Source: Neolentinus lepideus HHB14362 ss-1
Taxonomy: Eukaryota; Basidiomycota; Agaricomycetes; Gloeophyllales; Gloeophyllaceae
Length of the DNA: 64,000 nt
Reading direction: 5' to 3'
Assembly: GCA_001632425.1 (NCBI GenBank)
Contig: KV425559.1
Coordinates: forward strand, 317,577 to 381,576
The notes beneath the pieces are model-generated. The model saw nothing but the letters and a program-made list of their open reading frames with translations, did not search any database and was not told where the DNA came from. The position numbers and the translations under genes are program-made. Shown in pieces: positions 12,585-23,065 of the stretch; position 1 is the first letter of the stretch, and the number at the start of each line of letters is the position of its first letter.

Positions 12585-13556
12585 ATGTCCCCGCCCCGCC
12601 CCATCCTCAAACGCACCCCAGCCACACTCTCTCTCGAGAGCCCGACTCGCTCGCGTCGGTCCACAGAGCAGGGCGTCCACTTCCCCCCTTCTCCAAAACT
12701 TACCCGAACTCACACCACCCACTCCTCCTCCTCATACGACCGCTCGCCCATTGTTGTCACCCCCAATGCGTGTGCCCTACCCGCCAGGGGCTGCCCTGGC
12801 AAGACGTACGTGCTGGATGACCTGCCAGTCTCGCGCGGAACAGCGGGCAGGCATCTCCATCCGCGTGCGGTAAATCCCACCCACGCAAGTCCCTCCTCTT
12901 CAAATACCTGTGAGCTCGGACTTGGTCTGGAAGGCCTCAGCACGCTGCGCAAAACGAGCAGTGATCGTGACAGCGATCCTGATAGGACACCCACTGCAGC
13001 ATCATCACATCTATCACAATCCTCACAATATTTCCCCTTACCACCTTTGATACCCGACTTGTCCTCTGAATCCGACGAATCTGATGGCTTTAGCAGCCCG
13101 CTCCCGCTGCAAGCGTCCTTCTCATCAGCGTCGTCGTCGTCATCATCATCATCTTGCTCCTCGACCCCGCATAACCATTGCATTGAGATACCCGGTTTGC
13201 CACCTAAATTATCATCCGCATACCTAGGCGCCAATACCTCTAATGCGCTTTCCTTCCTCCCTCACCCGCCGTCACCGCCCAAGCACGACAGCGAGGACTC
13301 GGACAAGATCCGCCGCCGACGCGAGAAAGACAAGATCCGGCGCGATCGCCATCGCGAGCGGAGCAGAGACCGTGGGCACGACCGCGAGGTGCGTGAGCGC
13401 CTGTCGCAGCTCGAGATCGGGTGGGATGGACAAGGCGTGGGCCACGAGGAGGGCGGTGTGGAAGAAGAGGATTACCGGTCGCCAAAGTACCGCCCATTCT
13501 CGACACCTATCTGCAATCTCGCTGAGAAGGATGAGGGGTGCTTAGCTGGGTTTTGA
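12585..13556 (+). CDS. Conserved basidiomycete Ser-rich protein of unknown function
   Basis: A single exon of 324 codons starts at the ATG at 12585; the open frame extends upstream without an ATG. The N-terminus carries motifs I recognise from uncharacterised basidiomycete proteins: PRPILKR, HFPPSPKL, then YDRSPIVVTPN followed by CALPARGCPGKTY at about residues 47-72. The middle is low-complexity, with a run of 12 serines partly from TCA/TCG repeats. Near the C-terminus is a charged Arg/Glu/Asp segment (residues ~235-275) that probably forms a helix. It has no signal peptide or membrane segment. The function is unknown. The conserved N-terminal block suggests a peptide-binding or scaffolding role, but that is a guess. 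Confidence 0.8.
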   Translation: MSPPRPILKRTPATLSLESPTRSRRSTEQGVHFPPSPKLTRTHTTHSSSSYDRSPIVVTPNACALPARGCPGKTYVLDDLPVSRGTAGRHLHPRAVNPTHASPSSSNTCELGLGLEGLSTLRKTSSDRDSDPDRTPTAASSHLSQSSQYFPLPPLIPDLSSESDESDGFSSPLPLQASFSSASSSSSSSSCSSTPHNHCIEIPGLPPKLSSAYLGANTSNALSFLPHPPSPPKHDSEDSDKIRRRREKDKIRRDRHRERSRDRGHDREVRERLSQLEIGWDGQGVGHEEGGVEEEDYRSPKYRPFSTPICNLAEKDEGCLAGF

Positions 13557-15317
13557 GAGAGCGTTGTAAAGGAGGATTTTATTTCTTATTTATGGCGGCA
13601 CATAGTGTGGTGAATACTGAGGGTGGACAGTTCTTGGGGGTTGTGTATATGCCACTGTTCATAAGCTTATTGCAGTTGGAAGAGAGAGAAGAAGTACAAT
13701 TCAATGTGTTTTTATGCCCTGCCTACTTACGTCTGCACGTCTGATCTCCGGCGCCCATTGTGATTCATGACCTTGGGAACGCGAACGCGGGATCAGTACG
13801 CCTAGTTGGGTTTTCTTCATTGTCTTAGGCGACGATCCACCATATGCGCGAGCTCTTTCGAGGTGAACACTGGTCACTAAGGTCACATCCCTTCGCTCTT
13901 GGCCAACTATGCAAAGATGTCCTGAATGAAGGACGAGTCGGCTCATCCCTATCCGTTAACTGCTATATGCAGTGCACTAATGCCGAGCTCTACCAGGCTG
14001 CAGGTGCGCACTTCCCTCTTCGAAAGATGGACTGTATCCTTGTGGACGACCCATGACGCTGTGATTACGTCCTTTCAGCGGCCGTTCACAGGTGAGCTTT
14101 TCTTGTCGACCACGAGATTGAGTATTGAATATTGATGGCCTTTGTCCTTAGACTCTAGGATAAAGGTCCTACAACCGGTGCCGATATCTATGATGGGTCT
14201 TTCTCTGAGACATGGACCATAACCAGAGGGCGCTGGCGATTAAGTGGTCTCTCTGCACGAAGGCACGACATCACAAGAGAATGTTTAACTGATCTGTCCC
14301 CGATAGTTAACATTGGGATAGCTCCCAGAGCTCCCAGATATCTTCGGCACCTAGCTACGTCCGCTGTTTGCTCTTCTAACCTTCGTGCGAACGATAAGAA
14401 CTATTTCTGACGCAGTTCCACCCGGGCTCACCTCATAGTCAAATTTAGTCTCCTAAACGGATTGGCCCACAGGGGCCTCTCGGGCTTCACGCCATGTTCT
14501 TCACTTTGGTGCGCCTGGCGCCGGTTGCGGCCTTCATCTATCATTCCATGAGGAGGATATGAATCTAGCACATTTGCAGCTTCGCCGCTCGCGAGAGCAA
14601 TGTGGGTATGTTGCCGAGCGAACCAAACCAACGGGAAACAAAGTCGTGCTCCGCGACAGAGGTCATCAAGTGGAGATACAATTGCTTGCAGACTGAAAGG
14701 TCTGCTCACTTATTATCGTTGAGGTGGTGAAGTCTGAGTTCTGAGGGACTTCATATGCTGTAAGATATTCCTTCATGGCAATTGGTGTGGGTCCAAGGAT
14801 CGTCGCTCCCGGAAACAGCCGCCTGATAGTGGGCGTAGCGGCTTGCCCGCGTACGAAGCTTATGTTTGCCTGTGGAAGGATTCTGCTGGTTTCGGCGCGC
14901 TTTTACCCCGACGAAGACATGCAACGTCTGAGTAATTGCTACCTGCGTGATTTGTGCACGAACTTGGACGCGCTCGGTCATGTCATATGCATATGCCACA
15001 AGTTTTTTCAGTAGATGTAATGAAATACACAAGACAGAAGACTGGTTAGTGTCCAGAAGTCTAGAATAAGTCAGATCTCCTTACAGATCAGAAGGAACTA
15101 TTGTCAGTCCACTAAGTGGTGTAGCTTAAAATTCGTACATGTCCCGATTTAATACGCAAAACATGTAAGAGCTCTGCTTGCATAGGTCAGTGTAGTCGAT
15201 ATAAAGGCTTGCGGAGTCAAGCATGCGTGACTATGACGGACCGCGTGACACTACGCGCACGAGCTGTCACGTCACGTATCTTAGAGTCTTCCAAAGACCA
15301 CACGCGTGCAAGAAGAC
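13557..15317. other. Intergenic stretch, no gene seen
   Basis: It holds the 3' region of the upstream gene and the promoter of the Nudix gene. Open frames at 14428-14709 and 14775-15032 show no domain and no plausible neighbouring exons. A direct duplication of nine bases (agctcccag) near 14321 is too small to interpret. Confidence 0.5.
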
Positions 15318-16153
15318 ATGGTCCCTCCGGGCCTGATCGAGATGGATAATATCACCCCTTATAGTGAAGGTGGTGAGGGAGACTGGCTACTCTTTGAACA
15401 AAGGAAATACTTCACGAACGCGTTCATTGTTCAACACGACAACAAGCGGGTCAGGACATGACAATGTTTTGATTCAAATGGATTCTGGCATCTCTTCTAA
15501 GATGATATTCATCAGATCCTTTTGGGTTTGAAGAAGAGAGGTTTCGGGAAAGACAAGTGAGTATCTATAGTTTCAATCATAATCTTCTTACACTCTGCAG
15601 ATACAATGGATTCGGAGGCAAGGTGGAAGACGGTGAAACGTCCGCAGAAGCAGCCGTGCGGGAGCTACAGGTCAATCTTTATAGCAATATGATACATCGA
15701 CATATCACTCATTTTTCCTCTCCTCTTATTCTTCTTCTATCGAGCATGCAGGAAGAAGCTGGTATTACAGCCGCTCTTGAATACAGCGGTACAATGCTGT
15801 TTTTCAGTGAAGGCTCCGATTTTGCGTATCACATTGACTACTATTCTGCGGCGGCGTACCAAGGCACCGTAACTGAGTTAGTCCTCAATCTTCTGATGTG
15901 CCTTTCACGATTTCATTCGCGTATCAGGACTGAAGAAATGCGACCTGAGTGGTTCGCCCTTCCTGATGTCGATGCGACAGAACCATCTACTTTGCCGCAG
16001 ATCCCATTCCACCAGATGTGGGAGGACGATCATATCTGGTTCCCGCTCCTAATTGCGAAGAGGATATTCAACGGGCGCGTCGATTTCCGCCTGGACGCAA
16101 ATAGCCAGCATAAGTTGACGAAATGGTGGTTTGGTGCTGCAAGTGCGTCGTAG
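15318..16153 (+). CDS. MTH1-like Nudix hydrolase (8-oxo-dGTP diphosphatase type)
   Basis: Five exons, 15318-15449, 15516-15556, 15601-15670, 15752-15876 and 15928-16153, give 197 residues. A complete Nudix box spans residues 64-86: Gly64, Glu70, then RELQEEAGI at 78-86. This supplies the metal-binding glutamates 79, 82 and 83. The flanking pattern (LLGLKKRGFGKDKYNGFGGK before the box and EEMRPEWF after it) is that of the NUDT1/MTH1 group, which hydrolyse oxidised purine nucleoside triphosphates and so keep them out of DNA. The first ATG at 15318 adds about 16 residues ahead of the core fold. The stop codon lies only 74 bp from the stop of the convergent oxidase gene, so the 3' untranslated regions probably overlap. 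Confidence 0.92.
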
Positions 16154-16227
16154 AGAGGGTTGCGTCCATTGGTTACATAACTCTTAGTAAGATCATCCTT
16201 ACATTCTCAATGTTAGTCCGGTACTGC

Positions 16228-17748
16228 CTACATCGCTAGTCGTGCTTGAGCCAGTGCCTTCTCCAGGAGCTCCAATGCCACGGAGGCAGATCCCCACGAT
16301 GCCTGGAAGCCAGCTCCGCCATGCCTTATCCCATCCATCAGTCTCGGCGCTCAACCAACAAAAGGAGGTACATGACTGACCCATAATTGTGAACAATCGG
16401 CACTTTCGGTGCTTGACCGTCTGTTTTAGCATACCACTCCACTTCAAGGCGGATACCGCCCTTTCGACCGGGGCGGAGGCCACAACCCTCCTCGATGACA
16501 AGTGGCAGTAGGTCGTTGACTGTCGGCTCGCGTTGGTCCCGGATCGACTGAGGGGCTAGTTCAGGGCACAATACCAAACCGCGTTTCAGGATGTCCTGAG
16601 TGGTTTCTGGACGCGGAGTCGGGTACCTGTCGCCAATTATTGATTGCATCAAGGGAAGTATTGCTATAAACGCACCAGTCATTAGGTACCTTGATGCCTC
16701 CGACTATGACCTATGGGAGATAAGTCCATTGAATGCTTGTCTCCAGATACTACTCCAATTAACTCACATCTCCACTCCGTCTCGGAATGATATATGTCCA
16801 CAGCCCATCCTTGCTGCTCATTGTCCTGCCAAATCGGATCCACGGCGCTCTCAGCAGAACAGTCTGCCCTCTGATGGGGTACACATCTTTATCTTCAACA
16901 CCACCAAGAAAACGTGCGCCAATACCCGCACATACGATGACAGCGTCTACAGGTACCCCGGCGCTCTTAGAGCCTGTGAAGACTCGGGCACCACCGTCTA
17001 CTACCTGGCTGATATGCTGCACGGATCCTCGGACGATGGCTCCGCCCCTAGCAAGGAAGCGCGACAGCAGATAGTTCAGGTAGATTGGCGTATCGATCGT
17101 AAGCGTGGTGAATCCGATACCAGCCACGGTATTGGGTATCAAGGAGTTCTCATCCAGACGTCGGAACTGGTTGCAGGATTAGTTGATTACTGTGTCGACT
17201 AACTGAAGATGGCGCTTACATCGGGCATGTGGGCAAGTGGATGTGGATCGGCCTGCTTGTCGCAGTAGTACTCCACTTGCTTCTGGCGGAGGAAGCAGCC
17301 TTCTGCTTCACCACCGAGCGCAGACATTTCCCACATCACTCCGAAGGTTTCTTGGTCAACTCCTATTATACATGATGCACATGCGAGTCAGCGTTCTCAT
17401 TCAGGTGATTAAATGTGAGTGCTGACGTGCTTGCAGCTTGTCTTCTCCGGCAAGACTGACATGGTGTGCGCCCTGCCATCAACCGGTATCCTTAAGACGA
17501 GGGTTGCAAACATATAGCCTCCACTTACGGCCCAATGACTGGTATAACGTATGCTTTTCGGATCGCTGGGTAAGGTCTCTGCGATGATGGTCACCTGGTA
17601 CCCTCTTTGTTCTTGGATCTTGACCGCCGTTGTCAGACCAATAACCCCTATGAACGGAGTTTGGCGTTAGGGTAGAAACATACGGTTCGTTAAGATCCCT
17701 CTCACCGGCACCCAGGACGACAATCTGCTTATTGGATGGAGACGCCAT
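16228..17748 (-). CDS. D-amino-acid / D-aspartate oxidase (FAD enzyme)
   Basis: Eight exons (17748-17706, 17647-17529, 17472-17427, 17362-17220, 17166-16768, 16710-16676, 16626-16381, 16324-16228) total 1128 nt and give 375 residues, a typical length. The N-terminal dinucleotide-binding loop reads VVLGAGVIGLTTA and is followed by SHWAGAHH. The active-site strand around DTPIYLNYL, the IRGQTVLL segment and the C-terminal HNYGHGGAGFQASWG all match the DAO family. The enzyme oxidatively deaminates D-amino acids, releasing ammonia and hydrogen peroxide, usually in peroxisomes. The C-terminus ends in RLAM, which is not a standard PTS1 tripeptide, so peroxisomal import is uncertain. Sequence alone does not settle whether neutral D-amino acids or D-aspartate are preferred. 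Confidence 0.93.
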
Positions 17749-18626
17749 ACTTCGAATGTTTCGTAGCTAGCAGGTAATCGATTGATTCTAACATCGATCT
17801 ATATAGCCCTACCCGAGTTTCATCGGAAGTCCAGACCAAGGTTCCTCAGTATTTCCGTGCATAGCATTGAGCGGAATACAACGATAATGGAATCTGGACG
17901 GATCGAATTGCTACGCTGTATTTATAACTTAACAAAGGCGTGGACAGTCGACGTATTACTAGGACAGCTATGTAGCTTACGGTTCTGACAATTGCGAGAC
18001 TGATTGGGATATCCAACGAATGCGCCCGATTTTGACGAGCAGGATACGGTTTAAACGATAAACCCATACAATATCAAGAATGACAGTATGGAGTTTTCCC
18101 ATCTCCGAATCCTGAAAGACTATGAAGCAACAGGGATTTGGACATATACAGGGCACGGACGCTGGACAGACCAAGATCGAAATCCGTGCAACTCCCGGAA
18201 TCGGAGAGCTAGTGGCGTCTGCTGCCCCGATGAGACCGGGAAGACATTACGAGACTTCTAACATACCTGCCAGGCACGTTGCCAGATGAATGGCTGCGCA
18301 AAGTAATATGTCTGAGTCCAGTCTACTGTCTGATGAGATAGTAAGCAAGCCCCGTTCAATTCATATTCATTGGCCGTCTATCATCACGGAAACCCAGCGT
18401 ACTGTATTTGAACAGCGCACTTACAAATTATTATATCCTTGGAAGTATATGGCAGAGCCACGCACGGTCATTGGTGCATGGATTCCGGGGTGGACCCGAT
18501 ATGATACATGGATTACTCATAGTAAGAGACGACAGCATGACCAATCGCATATCATAGTGTGACGAAGAGGCGGTAGAGCAATGACAAGCAGGTAGGGAGA
18601 GGGAGAACGTGATAATCCACACACGC
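17749..18626. other. Intergenic stretch, no gene seen
   Basis: It includes the promoter of the oxidase gene and the 3' region of eL42. The short frames at 17782, 18290 and 18431 have no domain or consistent codon use. Confidence 0.5.
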
Positions 18627-19264
18627 TCACTGCAAACCACCATATGAGTCAGGTCAACTGACTAAGTATCAGACACTCACGAAAGTAAGAGCAGCACCCT
18701 TCGTCTTCTTCTCACCACCAAGCTCGAAGCTATCGGAAGGTCAGACAATACGGTTGAACGATAACGAGCAACGCACTGTTTGCACCGCTTGAGGGAAAGT
18801 TGCATTTTGTACTTGCACACTGTGCATTCTAACCGCAACACAACCTTCTTTGTGGTCTTGGCCTAAAGCGCACCTCCTTTTAAGTCAGCGTATCTTTAGC
18901 TAAGGGACTGATCACGCACCTTCTTGTGGAAGACGGGCTTCTTCTGACCACCATAACCCGTCTGCTTACGGTCATAACGACGCTTTCCTTGAGCGACAAG
19001 CGAATCCTTGCCCTTCTTGTACTGTGTGACCTTGTGAGGGCTAGTGGATAATAACTGAGCACAGATATCAACGTCAAAGTTCAGATGAACGTACGTGTGT
19101 TTCTTGCAGGTCTTGCCCTTGCAGTCTGTTACAAGGTCAGTGCTTCGTTCGACCGGATCTCTCCTTCATAACTTACACGTCCGGCGCGTCCTAATAATCG
19201 CACTTAGTTAGTGCGATCTCTAACCGGGATCATGCATGCATACTCACTTGGGAATGTTGACCAT
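18627..19264 (-). CDS. RPL44: 60S ribosomal protein eL42 (RPL44/RPL36a)
   Basis: Seven exons: 19264-19248, 19190-19177, 19125-19095, 19040-18920, 18862-18777, 18729-18681 and the stop codon alone at 18629-18627. They encode 106 residues, the standard eL42 size. The protein starts MVNIPKTRRTYCKGK and keeps the four-cysteine zinc site (Cys12/Cys17, then C-x2-C near residue 72 and Cys near 88). Residue 56 is proline in the segment [11 protein letters not shown], the form associated with cycloheximide sensitivity in yeasts. The final coding exon ends GAALTF and a 51-nt intron follows directly; the acceptor TTGCAG then precedes TGA. Without that splice the reading would add only three residues before another stop. 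NAA15 lies upstream on the same strand, 232 bp away. Confidence 0.95.
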
Positions 19265-19496
19265 CTTGACTGGAAGTGTCGAGTACGAGTGTGGTGGCCC
19301 CGACGATACACGGGTAGTATGACCGAAGGAATGCGGTATTTGCCGGACAATACTGTACAGTCGTGACGGCTAACATGACAAGTCACGGCGCAGTGGTACT
19401 GAAGAAATATTCTGTTTTTGAGTAACAAGCTATATATTTGTAGTTCACACAAGTCATAAATCTACTATGTAACATGTGCTTCGCAAGTCAGAAAAA

Positions 19497-22400
19497 TCAG
19501 CCAAGAGTCTCCTCAGGCTGGTTGGCTTCACTCTCAGTTGTGTTATCGTGACGTAGAGTAGCAAGTTCAGCTTGCGACTTGAATGCTGTCGATAGCTCGA
19601 ATCTGCTATCGCAAGATGTCCCAAACATTTCTGCTCTGGAAGACTTGATTTCCTTCAAGAACGTGAGGGCAGCTAACAATGTCTGCGCGCGTATAAATGA
19701 GCCCGGATATCGGTCGAAGACGCTCACGGCTTACTTTGACATCTAGATCAACATCTGCATTGAAGAGTGTGAACAGTTGGTTCTCTACTTCTTCCATAGG
19801 TGCCTCCAGTCGATGCAACGCCCGGGCGCAGGACAAAATAGCTCTCGGTGACGTTGAGTGCTTCTGAAGGTACTGAGAATTGTATGTCTCTAGCGAGACC
19901 TCATCCGGGATCAACTCTTGAAGGGCTGCGGTCACAGCCGGCTCAATTGCTGGTGCACAGGCGGAGCTGGGGTCTGTGTACCAGTGTTCAGTCAATACCG
20001 TCAGGTACATCAATTCACGACATGCCTCGTTTCCGCAGATCGACGAGTCGTAGGTGGAGTTCCGGATGCTCAGAATCCAACGACCGTGCATGGTTTAAGG
20101 CTCTGATAGCTTGGAGCCACTTGTCTACGAAAGCATAGCCATATTATTAATTCGCCCGATTCGCTCAGATAATGGATGATGAACGTACTTCGGCGCACAG
20201 AGACATCATAAACTGCGATCCAAACGTGGATATTATCCTTGTCCAGACGGGTTAATGGAGCCAGCCATGCTGCCGCCTTCTCAAGTTTATCTGTGGCTTG
20301 TAGTAACTTGGTCCCGTCTGGATCATCATCTTTGGCAGGTTCGGGCTCGAGGCCTTTGTCCTCGTTGCTCAGTGCGTTAGCAGCTGCTACAAAGACAAAT
20401 GATCAGATATATAGAAGGGAAATGACGTATATCCTTACCTTTTTTTGGATCCTCCTGTTTGTGCGCTGCCTTTTTCGCCTTGTTCTTCGCCTTCTTCTCA
20501 GCATCGGTCAGTGCAGCTGTGAACATGGTTGCAGGTCTCAGTAGCTTTACTCAGAGGTAATAAGCGCCGCGGACCTGGAGCAGTAAGCGAGGCTACGAGA
20601 TCCGGATCGTCGTGGAGACGAACATAAATCTGTGAAAAGAACATAGGTATGAGTGTTCAGGCGTCATGGGTAGGGACGGGCCTGTGATGCAGCGAGGGCG
20701 GCTTCGGGATAAGCAGGGAATGAATGCAGTCGGTCCTCCCAGTGTATCATGCTACATTATGCGTCATTGAAGCAATGAACAAGGATGCGAACAGCTACCC
20801 ACTTCAAGTATATGAGAATAGTGAATTTCCTAATAGAATAGGAATGGAAGTCAAACTGATCATCCTCGTAGTCGTTGAAGACCTAACCGCTTGCGGTCAA
20901 CTACGATGTCGCGACGTCGCTTCTAAACGGGCAGCAGGCGACAAAGGTATATAAACTGTACCTTTTGAATCGCAGTGTATCGCTTCAGTGCCATACCAAG
21001 ATTGCCGTTCCGATTGTGCGCATTGCCATCTTCGATGAGGTACAGCAGGGACTGCATCTCTTCAAGATCAGCGCCAGGGCTCTGTGCGTCTTTCTAAGAA
21101 ACGCGGGTGAAAGATGATTTCTACATAAGTAACTCATGCAAGCTTTCACGCACCTTAGTGAATAGTCCTAGGACCTGACTCGCTTCTTCAACGAGCCCAG
21201 CTCTAAGCAAGTACTTTGCGCTCTTTGTATTGAGGAAACGATCCTGCCCGTCTAGAAGCCGTGCGTCCTCCACGCTCCTCGCTGCGCCGAGATAATCCCC
21301 AGAACGCTTCAGTACGCGACCCTTACATGTGTAAAGCTCAGGCAAAGTTGGCGTGTGCGCGATAGCTTCGTCGAGTAGAGAAAGAGCGCGTGACTGTTTG
21401 CCGAGGTACGAATAGTGCTGGGCGAGGAAATACAATGTCCAGAGATATGACGTCGGTTCCGAGGCTGGGATAATCGGCACAATGTTGAGTGTACGTTGTA
21501 CTTTGGGGTTCCAGCATTTGAATGGCTTACCGAGAGATGACAGCTGTTCGCGCAGCTCTTCCATGGTTTTCTCAACGATGTCCCGTTTCACTGGATCCTT
21601 ATAGAGTGCCTTAACGTCTGCGAAGAGGGACGGGATACCCTTCGATATCCGAATCGACAGATAATCCTTGACAAGGTCATTGAACTCCTCTCCTAGAACA
21701 CATGTCCATCTGTTAGTGTCGCCGATCAATACGCTCTCGTTTCGGCGTACACTGACCGCTGGCTACTGTCAAGGCAAGGCGGCGGGGCGCAGATGCACGA
21801 GGAATTTGGCTGGAGAAATCACGAAGGATGTGCAGCGCCTGCGGACGGCTCTCGTCTGTTAGTGATTCTATGCAGGTTGTGAGTCCCGAGAATCTGAAAT
21901 CCAAGGAAAGGCTTACCGAGAGAGATGTCTTTGTTACTGAGGTATCCACTGTAATATGCGGTGCAATCAGGGTTCATCTCGATGAGAGCCCTCCAAGCAT
22001 GTTCAGCCTCCTCAGTTTCGCGTAGTTTGGACAATAAACGAGCTATATGACGTCATTTATCTTCATATAGTGAATGCAGATCGGAAACATACCTCTGGTC
22101 TCCATGATTGCTCTACGGTCAACAATAATCCTAGATTTCGCATTGGAATCAAGAAGCGTTAATGCCTCTGCAAATTCGTTCAGATCCTCAAGAACCCGGA
22201 CATGGTACAGCAGAACCTCTGAATGTTCCACGTCGTAATCTGGCACATTCTGCATAGGCATGGGGTTGGGGTTCGAACAGACACGACCAAGAGATACTCA
22301 CCTTCAAGGTTTTCTCATATGCCTCAAGAACTTGCTTCGCGTCGGAAAGCTGACCGTTCAGGTGGTACGCGACGGCCAAGCCTATCCAGTTTTGACGAAG

Positions 22401-22943
22401 TGCCGGCCGCAACCTCAACAAAGTGTGTCGGGTCTCCACCAATGCATCATATAGACGGAGTTGCGTTTGTAAATTGGCCGCGTCCCTCAGGATGTTAGTA
22501 TTGTCCTATGTCGATTAGTAAAGTTCTCCAACACATCAATGCACAACATGCCTTGTCGCATCTAAGTGCTTGAGTGTAAGACTTCAGGGCCTCTTCATAG
22601 TTCTTCTCCGCCTTCTGGATGAGACCGAATACGTGCCAAACGATGTGGGACGTGATGTCCAATCGAATACCCTTCTTCACAGTCTCAATACCCTCCCCTC
22701 GCTTCCCCATGTGAGTCAAAAGCAGACCCTTCATGCATAGTGTCTCTAAGCATTATTCAGCCTTTAAAGAGTACACGATCATGCTTGAAGCTTGCCTCCG
22801 TGTTCCGGAAACTTTTTGAGAATCTGGTCCGCTGCCTTCAGACCCTTCTTCAGCTGCTTCGTCTCATATAGTGTCAACAGTTCTTTGAACAACGTCGATT
22901 CCTTCGAGGGAAGCTGCCTTTTGGCGGGTATAGAGGGTGCCAT
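19497..22943 (-). CDS. NAA15: NatA auxiliary subunit NAA15/Nat1 (N-terminal acetyltransferase)
   Basis: Sixteen exons: 22943-22796, 22745-22552, 22505-22302, 22249-22093, 22042-21917, 21867-21757, 21692-21154, 21093-20962, 20882-20803, 20751-20682, 20629-20575, 20516-20439, 20386-20189, 20124-20026, 19973-19735 and 19682-19497. They sum to 2616 nt and give 871 residues (human NAA15 is 866). The chain is TPR-like helices throughout, with family signatures such as HGETLCMKGLLL, DNTNILRDAANLQTQ, NWIGLAVAYHLNGQL and EDDQFDFHSYSIRKF, plus a Lys/Ala-rich basic segment near residue 640. It anchors the catalytic subunit NAA10 to the ribosome for co-translational acetylation. Three introns use GC donors (after 22796, 22552 and 20682); protein continuity leaves no GT alternative. 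The intron after 20026 can be read as GC-AG or as GT-AG (20022/19966), a difference of one residue. Confidence 0.95.
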
Positions 22944-23065
22944 AGCGAAATTTAGTAGAGTGAAGCTCGAGAGTCACTGCACGGCATAGGCGGGCTTACA
23001 TAAGCGGACGCGTCTAGTACGCGATACGCGCTCGTGTAGTGGCCGGGCCTTCTCCTACAACCACG
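22944..23065. promoter_or_regulatory. 122-bp bidirectional promoter between NAA15 and PDS5
   Basis: The start codons of NAA15 (22943, minus) and PDS5 (23066, plus) are separated by 122 bp, so both transcripts must start from this interval or inside the neighbouring gene. No TATA box is evident. The arrangement implies shared control elements; this is inferred from spacing only. Confidence 0.7.

Noticed and set aside
12710..13234. 174-codon minus-strand frame opposite the Ser-rich gene
   Set aside because: It mirrors the low-complexity Ser codons as an Asp/Glu run; the plus strand has the conserved motifs and a proper start.
22542..22552. GT donor alternative for NAA15 intron 2
   Set aside because: Using the GT three bases downstream gives a stop with the near acceptor, or deletes the conserved DNTNILR segment with a later one.
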